From Cloacimonetes bacterium UBA6081 (GTDB lineage: Bacteria; Cloacimonadota; Cloacimonadia; Cloacimonadales; Cloacimonadaceae): a stretch of 64,000 bases of DNA. Location: the NCBI GenBank assembly GCA_002428685.1, contig DIXL01000034.1, forward strand, positions 13,073-77,072, written 5' to 3'. Position numbers and translations under genes: made by a program. The notes under the pieces were generated by a model that ran no database searches, was not told the DNA's origin, and saw only the letters and a list, made by a program, of their open reading frames with translations. Positions 17,377 through 27,300 of the stretch are shown here, piece after piece; positions within the stretch are counted from its first letter, which is position 1, and every line of letters starts with the position of its first letter.

Positions 17377-17780
17377 TGCTGCTTTCCCACTTCTGTAGTG
17401 GCAACAAAAATGCGTTCGTAACCACAAGAACGAATTATATCCATCAAAGTTATAAGTTTTTGCACCTGAACGGTGTTTTCGGTAGCAATCCGAACCACCT
17501 GCTCATTGCTTTTGAATTGCTGTTTCAGTAATTCAGGAAGTTGCGAATAGCTTACCGGTTGCTCCATAAAAAACAAGTGCTCATCATCATAATAGGTAAT
17601 CAACAGGGTTTGATGGCTTTGCCGCACCGAGGTTGTAGAGCTTGGAAGCTTGATAGGCAGTCCGGTTTGGCTGGCAAAATTGGACGCTATCAACAAAAAG
17701 ATTAACAACAAAAAAATGACATCTGTCATAGAAATGAGCATGGTTGAGGCTATTCGCTGTTTGCTAACCCTAAGCTTCAT
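17373..17780 (-). CDS. exbD: ExbD/TolR family proton-channel subunit
   Basis: 135-residue protein with one N-terminal membrane helix (SMTDVIFLLLIFLLIASNF) that contains the conserved proton-carrying Asp (about residue 20), followed by a periplasmic domain. Partner of the ExbB-like protein just upstream, with which it overlaps by four bases; the following TonB-like gene overlaps it by four bases too. The set could equally serve a Tol-type envelope function, but the TonB-like partner favours ExbD. Confidence 0.9.
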   Translation of the reverse strand: MKLRVSKQRIASTMLISMTDVIFLLLIFLLIASNFASQTGLPIKLPSSTTSVRQSHQTLLITYYDDEHLFFMEQPVSYSQLPELLKQQFKSNEQVVRIATENTVQVQKLITLMDIIRSCGYERIFVATTEVGKQQ

Positions 17781-18406
17781 TGTTTGGCCTGGCTTTTTAG
17801 GTTTTGATATTTAATTGTGTATTCCACAGCACTATCCTGCATGTCTTTTACGATGTTTTCCAAGTATTGCACGAGGTCGTTGTAAAATATAATTACCACA
17901 ATACCCACAATCAAGCCACCGATAGTAGTTAATAAGGCTTCCCAGATTCCGCCAGCCAGCATGGAGATATCCACGCCGCTTTGGCTGTTGCCCTGGATGT
18001 TCATAAACACTTTAACCATACCGATAACAGTGCCCAAAAAACCAATTAGCGGAGCTATGGCCGCAAAAGTGGAAAGCCAACCCATCCCGCGCTCCAATTC
18101 GTGCAGTTGTAAATTTGCCGTAGATTCCATGCTTTGGTTAATTAGATCCGGATTGTCAGTTTTGCTGTTTAGCAGCTTATCCAGCATTACTCCCAGGGGA
18201 CTTTGCTCGCCATGAATCTGCAGCACACTGCGCATATTATCCAGCTTGTCTTGTTGGCCTAAAGCATTTTGCAGTTTATGATTAGCAGCTTTCACTTTTT
18301 TTAGTTGGCGGTATTTTTCTATCACGATGCCAAGGGCAATTACCGAAATTACCATCAGCACATACATCAGGATTCCACCGCGGACTATTAAACTGAGAAC
18401 AGACAT
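17777..18406 (-). CDS. exbB: ExbB/TolQ/MotA-type proton-channel protein
   Basis: 209 residues with three membrane helices (about 10-28, 110-135, 150-180) in the standard ExbB layout. The conserved central part reads GMGWLSTFAAIAPLIGFLGT followed by VIGMVKVFMNI, and the third helix begins GIWEALLTTIGGLIVGIVVI. It forms the inner-membrane channel with ExbD and starts the exbB-exbD-tonB-folP-cdaA-coaE cluster, all with overlapping ends. Confidence 0.93.
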   Translation of the reverse strand: MSVLSLIVRGGILMYVLMVISVIALGIVIEKYRQLKKVKAANHKLQNALGQQDKLDNMRSVLQIHGEQSPLGVMLDKLLNSKTDNPDLINQSMESTANLQLHELERGMGWLSTFAAIAPLIGFLGTVIGMVKVFMNIQGNSQSGVDISMLAGGIWEALLTTIGGLIVGIVVIIFYNDLVQYLENIVKDMQDSAVEYTIKYQNLKSQAKQ

Positions 18407-18447
18407 TATACCTCTCGTAGATTATTATTTGTTTAGCAGTTATATAT

Positions 18448-18503
18448 GCCAGTAGTCCTTGCCACCGGAACTATTTAAATAGCCGATGGCAAGGCTATCT
18501 GGC
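18448..18503. other. Imperfect hairpin downstream of serC
   Basis: GCCAGTAGTCCTTGCCACCGG at 18448-18468 pairs with CCGATGGCAAGGCTATCTGGC at 18483-18503 at 16 of 21 positions, around a self-complementary CTATTTAAATAG core. It lies between serC and exbB, past the serC stop. No T-run follows on the minus strand, so it is more a candidate transcript-stabilising or element-type hairpin than a proven terminator. Confidence 0.5.
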
Positions 18504-18549
18504 TTTCTTGAATATTGTGTTTTAATCTTTCCTTTTTTTTCTCTGGTTT

Positions 18550-19635
18550 CTATCCATGCTGCTTTTGAAAGCTCTTCATAAATTCTGATAAAGCATGTGC
18601 TGAAGTTAAGGGCAAAGAGTTATAGGTAGAAGCTCTGCAACCACCCACATCACGATGTCCTTTCAAGCCAATCATATTCTGCTTTTTGGCTTCGCTGATG
18701 AACAGATTTTCCAGTTCTTCACTGGGCAAGCGGAAGGTGATATTCATCAAAGAGCGGTCAGCTTTATCCACTGTGCCCTTGTAAAAGCCGTTGGAGGCAT
18801 CAATGGCGTTATAGATATAATTGGCTTTGGCAATGTTATTCAGTTCAATCTTTTCCAGCCCGCCATAGTTTTCAATCCATTTTACTACTAATCCAATCAT
18901 ATAAATGGCAAAAGTGGGCGGAGTATTATACATACTGCCGTTTTTGGCATTGATTTGATAATCCAGCATACTGGGAAGACCCGAAGCAGCACTGGCTAAA
19001 AAGTCCTTTTTAATCAGCACAACCACACAACCTGCGGGGCCAACATTCTTCTGTGCACCAGCGTAAATCAGAGAGTATTTTTCCACATCAATCGGTTTGC
19101 TCATAAAGTTGGAGCTCATATCAGCAATCAAAGGTATTCCGGCCGGAACATCGGGATCAGTTTTCCACTCAGTGCCAAAGATAGTGTTATTTGTGGTTAT
19201 ATGCAGATAGCTGGGATTGTCCGAGAGAGCCCAGGTTTTGGGAATGTAAGCAAAGTTACGATCTTCGGAAGTGGCGGCTACATGCACGTTTTTGCCTATC
19301 TTTTTAGCTTCACTGATGGCTTTTTTGCTCCACTGTCCTGTGTTGATGTAGTTGGCTTCCTTGCCCTCATGCGCAAAGCTCATCGGTACCATCAGGAATT
19401 GCATACTGGCTCCACCTTGAACAAATAGCACTTCCCAATCGTCACCAAGCCCATAAACCCGCTTGATTGCCGCATTAGTTTCGTCGATAATTGCCTGATA
19501 CTCTTTGCTGCGATGGCTCATTTCCATTACAGAAAGTCCCATCCCCTTATAATTTACAAAATCTGCCTGTGCTTCAATCAACACTTCTTCTGGCAGAACC
19601 GCTGGACCTGCGTTAAAGTTATGTAAGCGTTCCAT
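18550..19635 (-). CDS. serC: Phosphoserine aminotransferase
   Basis: PLP enzyme of serine biosynthesis converting 3-phosphohydroxypyruvate and glutamate to phosphoserine; also acts in pyridoxal phosphate synthesis in some bacteria. The 361 residues start HNFNAGPAVLPEEVL, include GGASMQFLMVPMSF, NTGQWSKKAI, the PLP site SLIYAGAQKNVGPAG (Schiff-base Lys near 197) and a C-terminal GLKGHRDVGGCRASTYN, all class V aminotransferase/SerC features. GGAGGATACAC precedes the ATG. It is monocistronic in appearance and divergent from maf. Confidence 0.96.
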   Translation of the reverse strand: MERLHNFNAGPAVLPEEVLIEAQADFVNYKGMGLSVMEMSHRSKEYQAIIDETNAAIKRVYGLGDDWEVLFVQGGASMQFLMVPMSFAHEGKEANYINTGQWSKKAISEAKKIGKNVHVAATSEDRNFAYIPKTWALSDNPSYLHITTNNTIFGTEWKTDPDVPAGIPLIADMSSNFMSKPIDVEKYSLIYAGAQKNVGPAGCVVVLIKKDFLASAASGLPSMLDYQINAKNGSMYNTPPTFAIYMIGLVVKWIENYGGLEKIELNNIAKANYIYNAIDASNGFYKGTVDKADRSLMNITFRLPSEELENLFISEAKKQNMIGLKGHRDVGGCRASTYNSLPLTSAHALSEFMKSFQKQHG

Positions 19636-19728
19636 GTGTATCCTCCTGGATATTTTTGTTTACATTGGAGCAAGGATTTCCAAAGCCAATTTTTAAGGCA
19701 AGCTATTTTTTTGCTTTTTAGAATTCTA

Positions 19729-19757
19729 TTGACGGAATAGGCCATAACAGTTAATTA
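19729..19757 (+). promoter_or_regulatory. Candidate promoter for maf
   Basis: TTGACG at 19729-19734, 17 bases, then TAATTA at 19752-19757, 19 bases ahead of the maf ATG at 19776. A reasonable sigma-70-like fit in the divergent serC-maf spacer. Confidence 0.35.
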
Positions 19758-19775
19758 GCCCAAAGGTGTAAACGT

Positions 19776-20585
19776 ATGATACATGAAATGTTAAAAGATA
19801 AAAAGGTCATTCTGGCTTCTGCCTCGCCACGCCGGGCAGAGCTTTTTAAGTTATTAGGAATTAATGCCAAAATAATCCCTGCTGATGTGGCCGAACCGTT
19901 AACAGATGAACTACCTCCAATTCAAGCAATTCACCATGCCTCAAACAAGGCTTCGTTAATCTCGGAAAAGTATGGTGCTAGTAACCTCGTTGTTGCCGCG
20001 GATACGGTAGTGGCCATCGATAAACATATTTTAGGCAAGCCAGATAGCGTAGCACAGGCCTGTCAGTATTTAAAATTGCTTTCTGGGCGCAAGCACAGCG
20101 TTTTCACCGGACTATGTCTGATGCTTGAGGGTAAAACACTTAGTTCCTACGAACACACCTTTGTTCAGTTTGCCGCATTAAGCGAAACCGAGATAGAGGC
20201 TTACATTGCCACCCAAGAACCCATGGACAAGGCCGGTGCTTATGGCATCCAAGGTTACGGAGCACAGTTCATCGTATCAGTTCAAGGCTGCTATTTTAAT
20301 GTGATGGGGTTACCGATCCGCTTGTTTTACAATACTTTGCAAGCATTGTTAGGGATACAGAATTCAACAGATGTGGAGTCGTTTCAGCCTTACCCAGGCT
20401 CAAATATGTCTCCCATTTTCAAGGCTGAAAGGACTACACACGACACCCAGTCAACCCAGCAATCGCCGTTTATAGTCCATTCCGCCGTGAAGACTGAGCC
20501 TTATTTAAGCCAGAACAAGGCAGAATCGACTCCAAACTTTCAATCATCCCCTCAGCTTCCGACCCTGCCCAAGGATACATTATGA
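19776..20585 (+). CDS. maf: Maf family nucleotide pyrophosphatase with a repeat-derived C-terminal tail
   Basis: House-cleaning dNTP/NTP pyrophosphatase. The Maf fold covers residues 1-195: ILASASPRRAELFKLLGI, NLVVAADTVVAIDKHILGKP (catalytic Asp), SGRKHSVFTGL and MDKAGAYGIQGYGAQFIV. Family members end near residue 195-200, yet this frame runs on for about 70 residues of low-complexity sequence to 269. Bases 20372-20442 of that tail are a palindromic element also found in non-coding DNA at 51030-51101, so the tail is captured repeat sequence rather than a domain. The ATG of the amidohydrolase overlaps the stop by four bases, so the tail bridges to the next gene. Confidence 0.9.
   Translation: MIHEMLKDKKVILASASPRRAELFKLLGINAKIIPADVAEPLTDELPPIQAIHHASNKASLISEKYGASNLVVAADTVVAIDKHILGKPDSVAQACQYLKLLSGRKHSVFTGLCLMLEGKTLSSYEHTFVQFAALSETEIEAYIATQEPMDKAGAYGIQGYGAQFIVSVQGCYFNVMGLPIRLFYNTLQALLGIQNSTDVESFQPYPGSNMSPIFKAERTTHDTQSTQQSPFIVHSAVKTEPYLSQNKAESTPNFQSSPQLPTLPKDTL
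20372..20442. repeat. Palindromic dispersed element (family A), copy inside maf
   Basis: TGTGGAGTCGTTTCAGCCTT at 20372-20391 and AAGGCTGAAAGGACTACACA at 20421-20440 form an inverted repeat with two mismatches. The same 71-base unit, with a different loop but the shared ATTTTCA start of the right arm, recurs at 51030-51101. It lies wholly within the Maf reading frame. Confidence 0.8.
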
Positions 20586-22036
20586 CCCTATACACCAACG
20601 CTTATCTCTGGATAAATGATGCTTGGACTGCCCAACCTGCTGCACTCCTTGTAGATAATGGCATCATCACAGACATCCTTTATCACAATCTCCCAACCAA
20701 TGTTGCAAGTATAAATCTCTATGGCGCATACTGTTATCCAGGTTTTACCGACACCCACACTCATAGTTTTGAGGGCGGGTTATACAGCCTAGGAGTGGAT
20801 TTATCCGTGGTAAGAACCATCCCTGAGCTACTTGCCCTGCTTGGCGCAAATAAACACAACTCTGCCGACACCCTCTTTGCCTGGCAACTGGATGAAGCCC
20901 AACTGGCCGAAAAACGCTTTCCTACGATAGCAGAACTTGATTCTGTGATAAACCTCCGCCCGCTTGTTTTGCGTCGCATAGACGGCCATTCCTGCATGTT
21001 GAACACCGCTGCCCGAGCCTTGGTGCCTGGCTTAACCACCAAAGACGAAATCCTCCGTGGAACCGAAAACGACCACGCTGTGCATTATTTCCACAAACAG
21101 ATACAGCCGGATACCATCTTACAAGCTTACCAAGCCGCTGCCAAAATCGCCTTACAAGGTGGCTTTACGGGCATTCACACTATGATTGGCGACGCAGATA
21201 ACAGCATTGGCCATTACAGCCTTATCCGCGACAACCTAAGCAAGTTCCCCATCTCATACACCATTTATCCACAGTCTTTTAACCTAAAGGCCGCTTTGGA
21301 CGCAGGTGCTTCAAGGATAGGCGGTTGCATCCTGGCTGATGGTTCAATTGGCTCTATGACTGCTGCACTCAATTCTCCCTACGAAAACAGCGACAGCCGA
21401 GGAGTTTTATACCAAAGCGACCAGTTCTGGGCTGATTTTATCACCCAAGCCGCCAAACACAAGTTTCAAGTGGCGGTGCACTGCATCGGCGACCGTGCCA
21501 TCAAACAGATAAATGACGTTTATAAGTCCCTTGATAGCACTCCTTTACTGCGCCATCAGTTGATTCATTGCGAACTGACAGATAACACCCTGATAGAGGA
21601 AATTTATGCTTCGGGAGCTGTGCCCGTGATGCAGCCCAATTTTGATTTATTGTGGGGTGGTGATGAGGGTTTTTACGCTCGTAAACTTGGTGGACAGCGC
21701 AGCCGGATCATGAACCGCTTTGCCAGCCTAATGAACCATAGCATCAGGGTTTGCGGTGGTTCAGATTGGTATATTACAGCTCTGAATGCACCCATGTCCA
21801 TCATCGCTGCCATGAATCATCACAACCCTGCGGAACGGCTAACCCATGCCCAAGCGATAGCTATATACACCAAAAACGCCGCCTGGTTAAGCCACGAGGA
21901 AAACTCGCGCGGGGCTATCAAACCAGGCTGTCAGGCCGATTTTACAATTGTAAACCAACCTCTTGACAACTTTGGCACTCAACCTATAATCCAAAAGGTT
22001 ATCTGTAAAGGAGTTATCCGCTATGAACAAGTTTGA
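20582..22036 (+). CDS. Amidohydrolase family protein (YtcJ-like, amidohydrolase_3)
   Basis: 484-residue metal-dependent hydrolase. The metal site begins with CYPGFTDTHTHSFEGG near residue 55; later come GGCILADGSIGSMTAAL, FQVAVHCIGDRAIKQI (metal-binding His), LIHCELTD, and VCGGSDWYITALNAPMS, followed by the C-terminal return of the small beta domain (GCQADFTIVNQPLDNF). This is the arrangement of YtcJ/imidazolonepropionase-like amidohydrolases; the substrate cannot be told. It overlaps maf by four bases upstream and the next gene by 14 bases downstream. Confidence 0.82.
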   Translation: MTLYTNAYLWINDAWTAQPAALLVDNGIITDILYHNLPTNVASINLYGAYCYPGFTDTHTHSFEGGLYSLGVDLSVVRTIPELLALLGANKHNSADTLFAWQLDEAQLAEKRFPTIAELDSVINLRPLVLRRIDGHSCMLNTAARALVPGLTTKDEILRGTENDHAVHYFHKQIQPDTILQAYQAAAKIALQGGFTGIHTMIGDADNSIGHYSLIRDNLSKFPISYTIYPQSFNLKAALDAGASRIGGCILADGSIGSMTAALNSPYENSDSRGVLYQSDQFWADFITQAAKHKFQVAVHCIGDRAIKQINDVYKSLDSTPLLRHQLIHCELTDNTLIEEIYASGAVPVMQPNFDLLWGGDEGFYARKLGGQRSRIMNRFASLMNHSIRVCGGSDWYITALNAPMSIIAAMNHHNPAERLTHAQAIAIYTKNAAWLSHEENSRGAIKPGCQADFTIVNQPLDNFGTQPIIQKVICKGVIRYEQV

Positions 22037-22592
22037 TTTTTATTTATCGGGAAAGGACACCACCGCTGTTGTGGAAACCGAGCTTGCATTGCATCCCAAT
22101 TTGGAGCTGAAAGACCTCTATAAGCTGATTTATCAGGCATTTTATGGACCCGCCCATATCGTACAAAATGTGCAAACTGTGGCTGCCAGTATCTATAACG
22201 AAGTTATGGACATGAAGGATACCTATTTCCCTTTGTATCAGGATATTGGCAATAAGCAAGGATATTGGCGGCTGAGCCTGGGTTGGCTACTGCCGGACAA
22301 GCTTCAGGGCGAGACGGCTTTGCGCGCCAAGGCTGAAATCCTGGCCGAGCTTATGCGGCTGTCTATCCCGGAAATCCCTCATCAAATGAGCATAACTGAG
22401 CGGTGGAACCTGGAAAGCATCATAATCAAAGAGCTTTTCCCTGCCTCTGAAATAGCCTGGCAAGAAGTTAACGCCTTGGCTTTAGCCGGGCAAATCCCCA
22501 GCCATTCACTTGTCTATAAACAAGCCTACAATCCCCACTATCGCTTAATCCATCCCTGCGTAAGCGAGAAACTGATCCAGATCATGAACTAA
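22023..22592 (+). CDS. Conserved-looking protein of unknown function
   Basis: 189 residues, soluble, no signal peptide. I do not recognise the family. Striking segments are LKDLYKLIYQAFYGPAHIVQ, GYWRLSLGWLLPDK and the C-terminal SLVYKQAYNPHYRLIHPCVS; the invariant-looking aromatic, His and Arg residues suggest a small enzyme rather than a structural protein. Start at 22023 overlaps the amidohydrolase by 14 bases with AAAGGAG just upstream, so it belongs to the maf-amidohydrolase operon. It is followed by gltX after 23 bases. Confidence 0.75.
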   Translation: MNKFDFYLSGKDTTAVVETELALHPNLELKDLYKLIYQAFYGPAHIVQNVQTVAASIYNEVMDMKDTYFPLYQDIGNKQGYWRLSLGWLLPDKLQGETALRAKAEILAELMRLSIPEIPHQMSITERWNLESIIIKELFPASEIAWQEVNALALAGQIPSHSLVYKQAYNPHYRLIHPCVSEKLIQIMN

Positions 22593-22615
22593 AATTTACA
22601 ATATATGGAGAATAA

Positions 22616-24058
22616 ATGAATCCTGTCCGAGTCCGTTTTGCTCCCAGTCCCACTGGTTATTTGCACATCGGGGGGCTTCGCACCGCTTTATACGACTACC
22701 TTTTTGCCCGCTCTACCGGAGGGAAATTTATCCTGCGCATCGAAGACACAGACCAAAGCCGCGAAGTGCCCGGTGCGGTGGAAAACCTGATTGATGCGCT
22801 ACATCAGCTTGGCATGGATTTTGATGAAGGCCCCGGTGTGGGAGGCCCCTTTGCACCATACATCCAGTCTCAACGCCTGGATTCATACCGCGAACATGCC
22901 CAAAAACTACTGGACAGCGGACATGCCTATCACTGTTTTTGCACCTCAGATACTCTTACTCAAATGCGCAAAGCACAACAAGCCAAGGGGCAATTTGTGA
23001 AATATGACAGACGCTGTTTAAACCTGAGTAAAAGTGAAGTTGACGCACGTTTGGCAGCGGGAGAAAAGCATGTTGTCCGCCTAAAAATGCCCGATAATAG
23101 AAAGTTTGTGTTTAACGATCTCATCCGCGGACAGGTGGAGATGGATGCCAGCCAATCGGACGACCAAGTTCTGATTAAAAGTGACGGATTCCCAACCTAT
23201 CATCTTGCCGCTGTTGTAGATGACCACTTTATGCATATCAGCCATGCAATTCGGGGAGAGGAATGGCTTTCAAGCACTCCCAAGCATATCTGGCTTTACG
23301 AATGCCTTGGCTGGGAAGCTCCTAATTGGGTGCATCTTCCTCTCATACTTAATACTGACCGCAGTAAGCTAAGTAAACGCATGAATGATGTATCGGTAGA
23401 AAGCTATATAACAAGGGGATACCTTAAGGAAGCTCTGCTAAACTTTGTAGCCTTAATGGGTTGGCACACTGCTGATGACCGCGAACTATACAGCCTGGAA
23501 GAACTTTGTGAAGTATTTTCTTTAGATAGGGTAAACAAAGCCGGAGCAGTATTTGATCTCAGTAAGCTGGATTGGATGAATGGCCAATATCTGCGCAGTT
23601 TACCTTTGGAAACCATTGCAAAACGCTGTAAGCCATATTTCACCGCAGCCGGACTGGACACTGGTTCGCAGGAAATGTATCATAAAGCTGTGGCAGCAGC
23701 ACGGGAAAGAAGCACCTTGCTACCAGAAATTGTGGATTACTGCAAAATGTTCTACTCCTCCGGCGAATTGGGAACAGCGGATTTGGAACAAATCTCCAGC
23801 CCGGATTCTCAAAGAGTGCTTGCTTGGTTTATTGCCAATTTGCCTGCCAATTTGCCTTTGGATGTAGATAAAGTCCATGCTCTTACCCAAAAGGCCATCA
23901 CCGAGCTTGGCATTAAAGGTAAGGCTTTTTACACACCTCTGCGCCTGGCGTTAATTGGTCAGGCACATGGCCCTGATTTACCTACAACCTTCTCTATTCT
24001 GGGAGATTTCGAAGCATTGTCCAGACTGACAAAATTCTACACGGCTAAACCGCTATAA
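22616..24058 (+). CDS. gltX: Glutamyl-tRNA synthetase
   Basis: Class I aminoacyl-tRNA synthetase charging tRNA-Glu. N-terminal RFAPSPTGYLHIGGLRTAL contains the HIGH-type signature, the zinc-site region reads HCFCTSDTL with the later YDRRC, and KLSKRMND is the KMSKS-type loop near residue 248. 480 residues is normal. A TATGGAGAATAA ribosome-binding site precedes the ATG. Whether it also charges tRNA-Gln cannot be decided from the window. Confidence 0.96.
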   Translation: MNPVRVRFAPSPTGYLHIGGLRTALYDYLFARSTGGKFILRIEDTDQSREVPGAVENLIDALHQLGMDFDEGPGVGGPFAPYIQSQRLDSYREHAQKLLDSGHAYHCFCTSDTLTQMRKAQQAKGQFVKYDRRCLNLSKSEVDARLAAGEKHVVRLKMPDNRKFVFNDLIRGQVEMDASQSDDQVLIKSDGFPTYHLAAVVDDHFMHISHAIRGEEWLSSTPKHIWLYECLGWEAPNWVHLPLILNTDRSKLSKRMNDVSVESYITRGYLKEALLNFVALMGWHTADDRELYSLEELCEVFSLDRVNKAGAVFDLSKLDWMNGQYLRSLPLETIAKRCKPYFTAAGLDTGSQEMYHKAVAAARERSTLLPEIVDYCKMFYSSGELGTADLEQISSPDSQRVLAWFIANLPANLPLDVDKVHALTQKAITELGIKGKAFYTPLRLALIGQAHGPDLPTTFSILGDFEALSRLTKFYTAKPL

Positions 24059-24067
24059 ATGCCCCAG

Positions 24068-24183
24068 CTTGCTTGCTTAGTCAGATAGAATCTAAAACAT
24101 AGCCACCAAATAAACTCCCATAGATTCTTTTGGAGGCTATTAGCACGTTATTTTGTCAAAATAAACGGGGTGAGCAAGTAAGG
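24068..24183. repeat. Palindromic dispersed element (family C), copy after gltX
   Basis: Begins CTTGCTTGCTTAGTCAG at 24068 and ends GGGTGAGCAAGTAAGG at 24183. Copies with the same CTTGCTTGCTTAGTC start and GTGAGCAAG end lie at 33556-33672 and, more divergent, at 43070-43186, each in a spacer just after a gene. A transcription-ending role is possible. Inside it are the interleaved inverted repeats 24087-24140. The remaining spacer to 24338 holds nothing else I can identify. Confidence 0.55.
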
Positions 24184-24338
24184 TGTCAGGTGTTTGGAGA
24201 AAGATGTTAAGGGCCAGGTTTCAGTGAGTTAGCGGGCCACGTGTATGTATAGGGGCAGCTTTACTAAGAAAAAGCTTCAATTGGAATAAGGCTTGCTTAA
24301 TTGATAAATAGATGAAAATTAAAAAAAGGTTGGCGATA

Positions 24339-27300
24339 ATGAAACATCTCATTATGCTCATTGTTCTACTATCGGTTACGGTGGCTTTGATAGCTGGCGT
24401 AAGCAACTCTTACTCTCTTACTGCACCTAAAATTTCAACAGATGCAAATTTTTCTTATGTTAGCCTGGAAAATGCTCAAGGTTGGGGTGAACCAGGTAAT
24501 CCGGATTTACCCTGGTATGGCATCAAATTGTTATTACCCATTGGCAGCGAAGCGACTAAGATTACAGTTAATCGCAGCTTACCCACTGTTTACACTTTAA
24601 GCAAACCGCTACACCCCCGGCAGCGGCAATATCCTTTTTCACATAAAACTTTAGAAGCTCCAACAGAACCCAATGATCTGATTTATGGCTCAAATGGCGT
24701 TTACCCAAATCAAAGCGATAACGGGTTAACCACGGCCTTTTTAAGCGGCCATCCCATTGCTTGCACCGCTATAAGTCCTTTTGAATACGAGCCTCTAAGC
24801 GGCAAACTAACTTTTTATCAACAGCTTAGTGTAAATATCAGTTACGAGTTATCTGCCCGCGCCACCGAAGCTCAACGCTTATTAAAACAGGATGAGTTTA
24901 CAGCCAACCGCCTGAAAAAATCCGTAGATAATCCCGAAACCATAAGCATAAACCGTAACCGTGAAACCGGTGTGGAATATCTGATTGTGTTAGACGGCGA
25001 AAAGCTTAGCCAGTGGCAACCACTGCAAAGCTTTTACGAACAGCGCGGACGTAAAGTTTTAATGAAGCCCATCGGTGAAATTGTTGCCTCCAGTGCCGGA
25101 TCCGACACTCAGGAAAAACTGCGCAATTACATAATTGGGCTTTATACCACCAACCCCCTGCGTTATGTGCTGTTAGCCGGAGATACCGATGTGATACCTC
25201 ATCGTGGCTTTTATGTAAACATGGGAACCAGCAGCGAAAGCGATACCGATATCCCCGCCGACATGTATTATTCCTGCTTGGACGGCAATTGGAACACTGA
25301 TGGTGATACATATTGGGGCGAAATGTATGAAGCGGATTTCGCGGCAGAATTTGCCATCGGCCGTGTTTGTTACAACAGCGATACGGAGATTGGTAATTTT
25401 ATCAACAAACTTATGTGCTATCTGATTACCCCCATTGAATCTGAAATCAAAAGTGCTTTCTTCGCTGGCGAATGGCTGTGGGAAGGGCCTACCTGGGGTG
25501 GTGATTATATGGACGAAATGATAGACGGAAGCAGCATGCATGGCTATACAACAATTGGCGTTCCGACAGACTGGAATATAACCACTCTATACGACCGCAC
25601 CTATGGAGCAGCCGATTCCTGGGGAGCAAATGAAATCCGCCCCTTGCTTTCTAATGGACCAAACTTTGTAAATCATCTGGGACATTCCAATACAACCTAT
25701 ACAATGAGGCTTTCGAACAATCAGGTTAGTGCTAACACAATAACCAATAATGGCGCAAATCACAACTTTTCCACCTATTTTACCCAGGGTTGCTACTCCG
25801 GCTCATTCGACAATCGCGAAACCTCCCCTGGTAGCTATACCAGCGATTGCATTACCGAAAAGATGATGTCAATCTCCACAGGTCCTGTAGCAATGATAGC
25901 TCATTCGCGTTATGGTTGGGGTTCGCAAGGCAGCACAGACGGTGCATCGCAGTATTTGCACCGCCAATATAACGATGCCATATTTGGTGAGGATATTTTG
26001 GAGCTTGGCTACACAATGGTAGATAGTAAAATAGATAATATTCCATTTATCAGCAACACTCCCGTTATGTATTGGGTTACTTACGAAACCAACGTGTTTG
26101 GCGATCCGGCCATGATGCTGTGGTCCAATACACCTCAATATGTGTCGGCTACCCTGCCCACACAGTGGTTGGTGGGCGTAAACAGCTATCAGATAATCAC
26201 CAATGCCCCCTTTGCAGAATTTATCCTGAAACGTGATGGCTCTACTGTTGTAAGCACTATCGCCGATGCTAACGGCCTGATATCGGTAAGCCTGCTCGAA
26301 ACCCTTAGCCCCGGAGTTTATCAGATATACATAAATGCTCCAAACTTCTATGCTTATGCTACCTCAGTAACCGTTTCAGCAGCCCAAATGCCATACATAG
26401 TAGCAACAGCGATTAGTTATAACGATGCAGACGGTCTCTATCATACCGGTGAAACCGTAAACGTGAACTTCTGGGCAAAGAACGTAGGAATGGTAAATCT
26501 GGATGGCAATGGAACCTTTACCTTAAGCTCTTCTTCCCCAAATATTCAGATTCTTACTGGAACAGTTGACTTCAATGCCATCGCCAGTGGAGATTCGGTT
26601 TCCATTGCTATGCCCCTACAATTTGGAATAGTTGGCAACTATAATGACCTTGCCCGGGCTTTACTTACTTTCACTGCCTCCTACGCATCTTATACTTCCC
26701 AATCCACCAGTATCATAGCTCTAAATGCTCCTCAGCTTGATCTGGTTTCTTATCAGATAAACAATCCCACAATGTTGATAAATCCCGGCGACAGCCCTTC
26801 CCTTAGCTTTTCTGTGCTTAACAATGGTAGCGGAAACGCCTATAATCCCATGCTTATCTTGTTTTCGGAATCAGCTGATGTAGTGCTATCTGCCTACGAG
26901 CTGAGCCTTGGTCCAATTGGCCACAATAGCACCGGTAACTTCCCAAACGCATTTAGTGTTCAAATCCTCCCTTCAGCCGATATAGGCAGTAACATATCTA
27001 TCGGTTACATCTTAGGCTCGGAAAATGGAGATAGCGTGGAAGGCAATTTTGTGATACATATCGGGCTGATCAGCTATAGTTTTGAACCGGATTTTATGGG
27101 CTGGGAAACTGCGGTGATAAACCCCAGTTTCACCAATCAATGGCATCGTTCCAATGCACGCAACTGGACTCCCGATGGAGTTTATAGCATGAAGTTTGGC
27201 AGCACAGGTACAGGCACTTATTCCGGAAGCTCTTATGGTGCCTTGATTAGCCCGATTATGACTGTTAATCCTGACTGCCAACTGAAGTTTTATCATTGGA

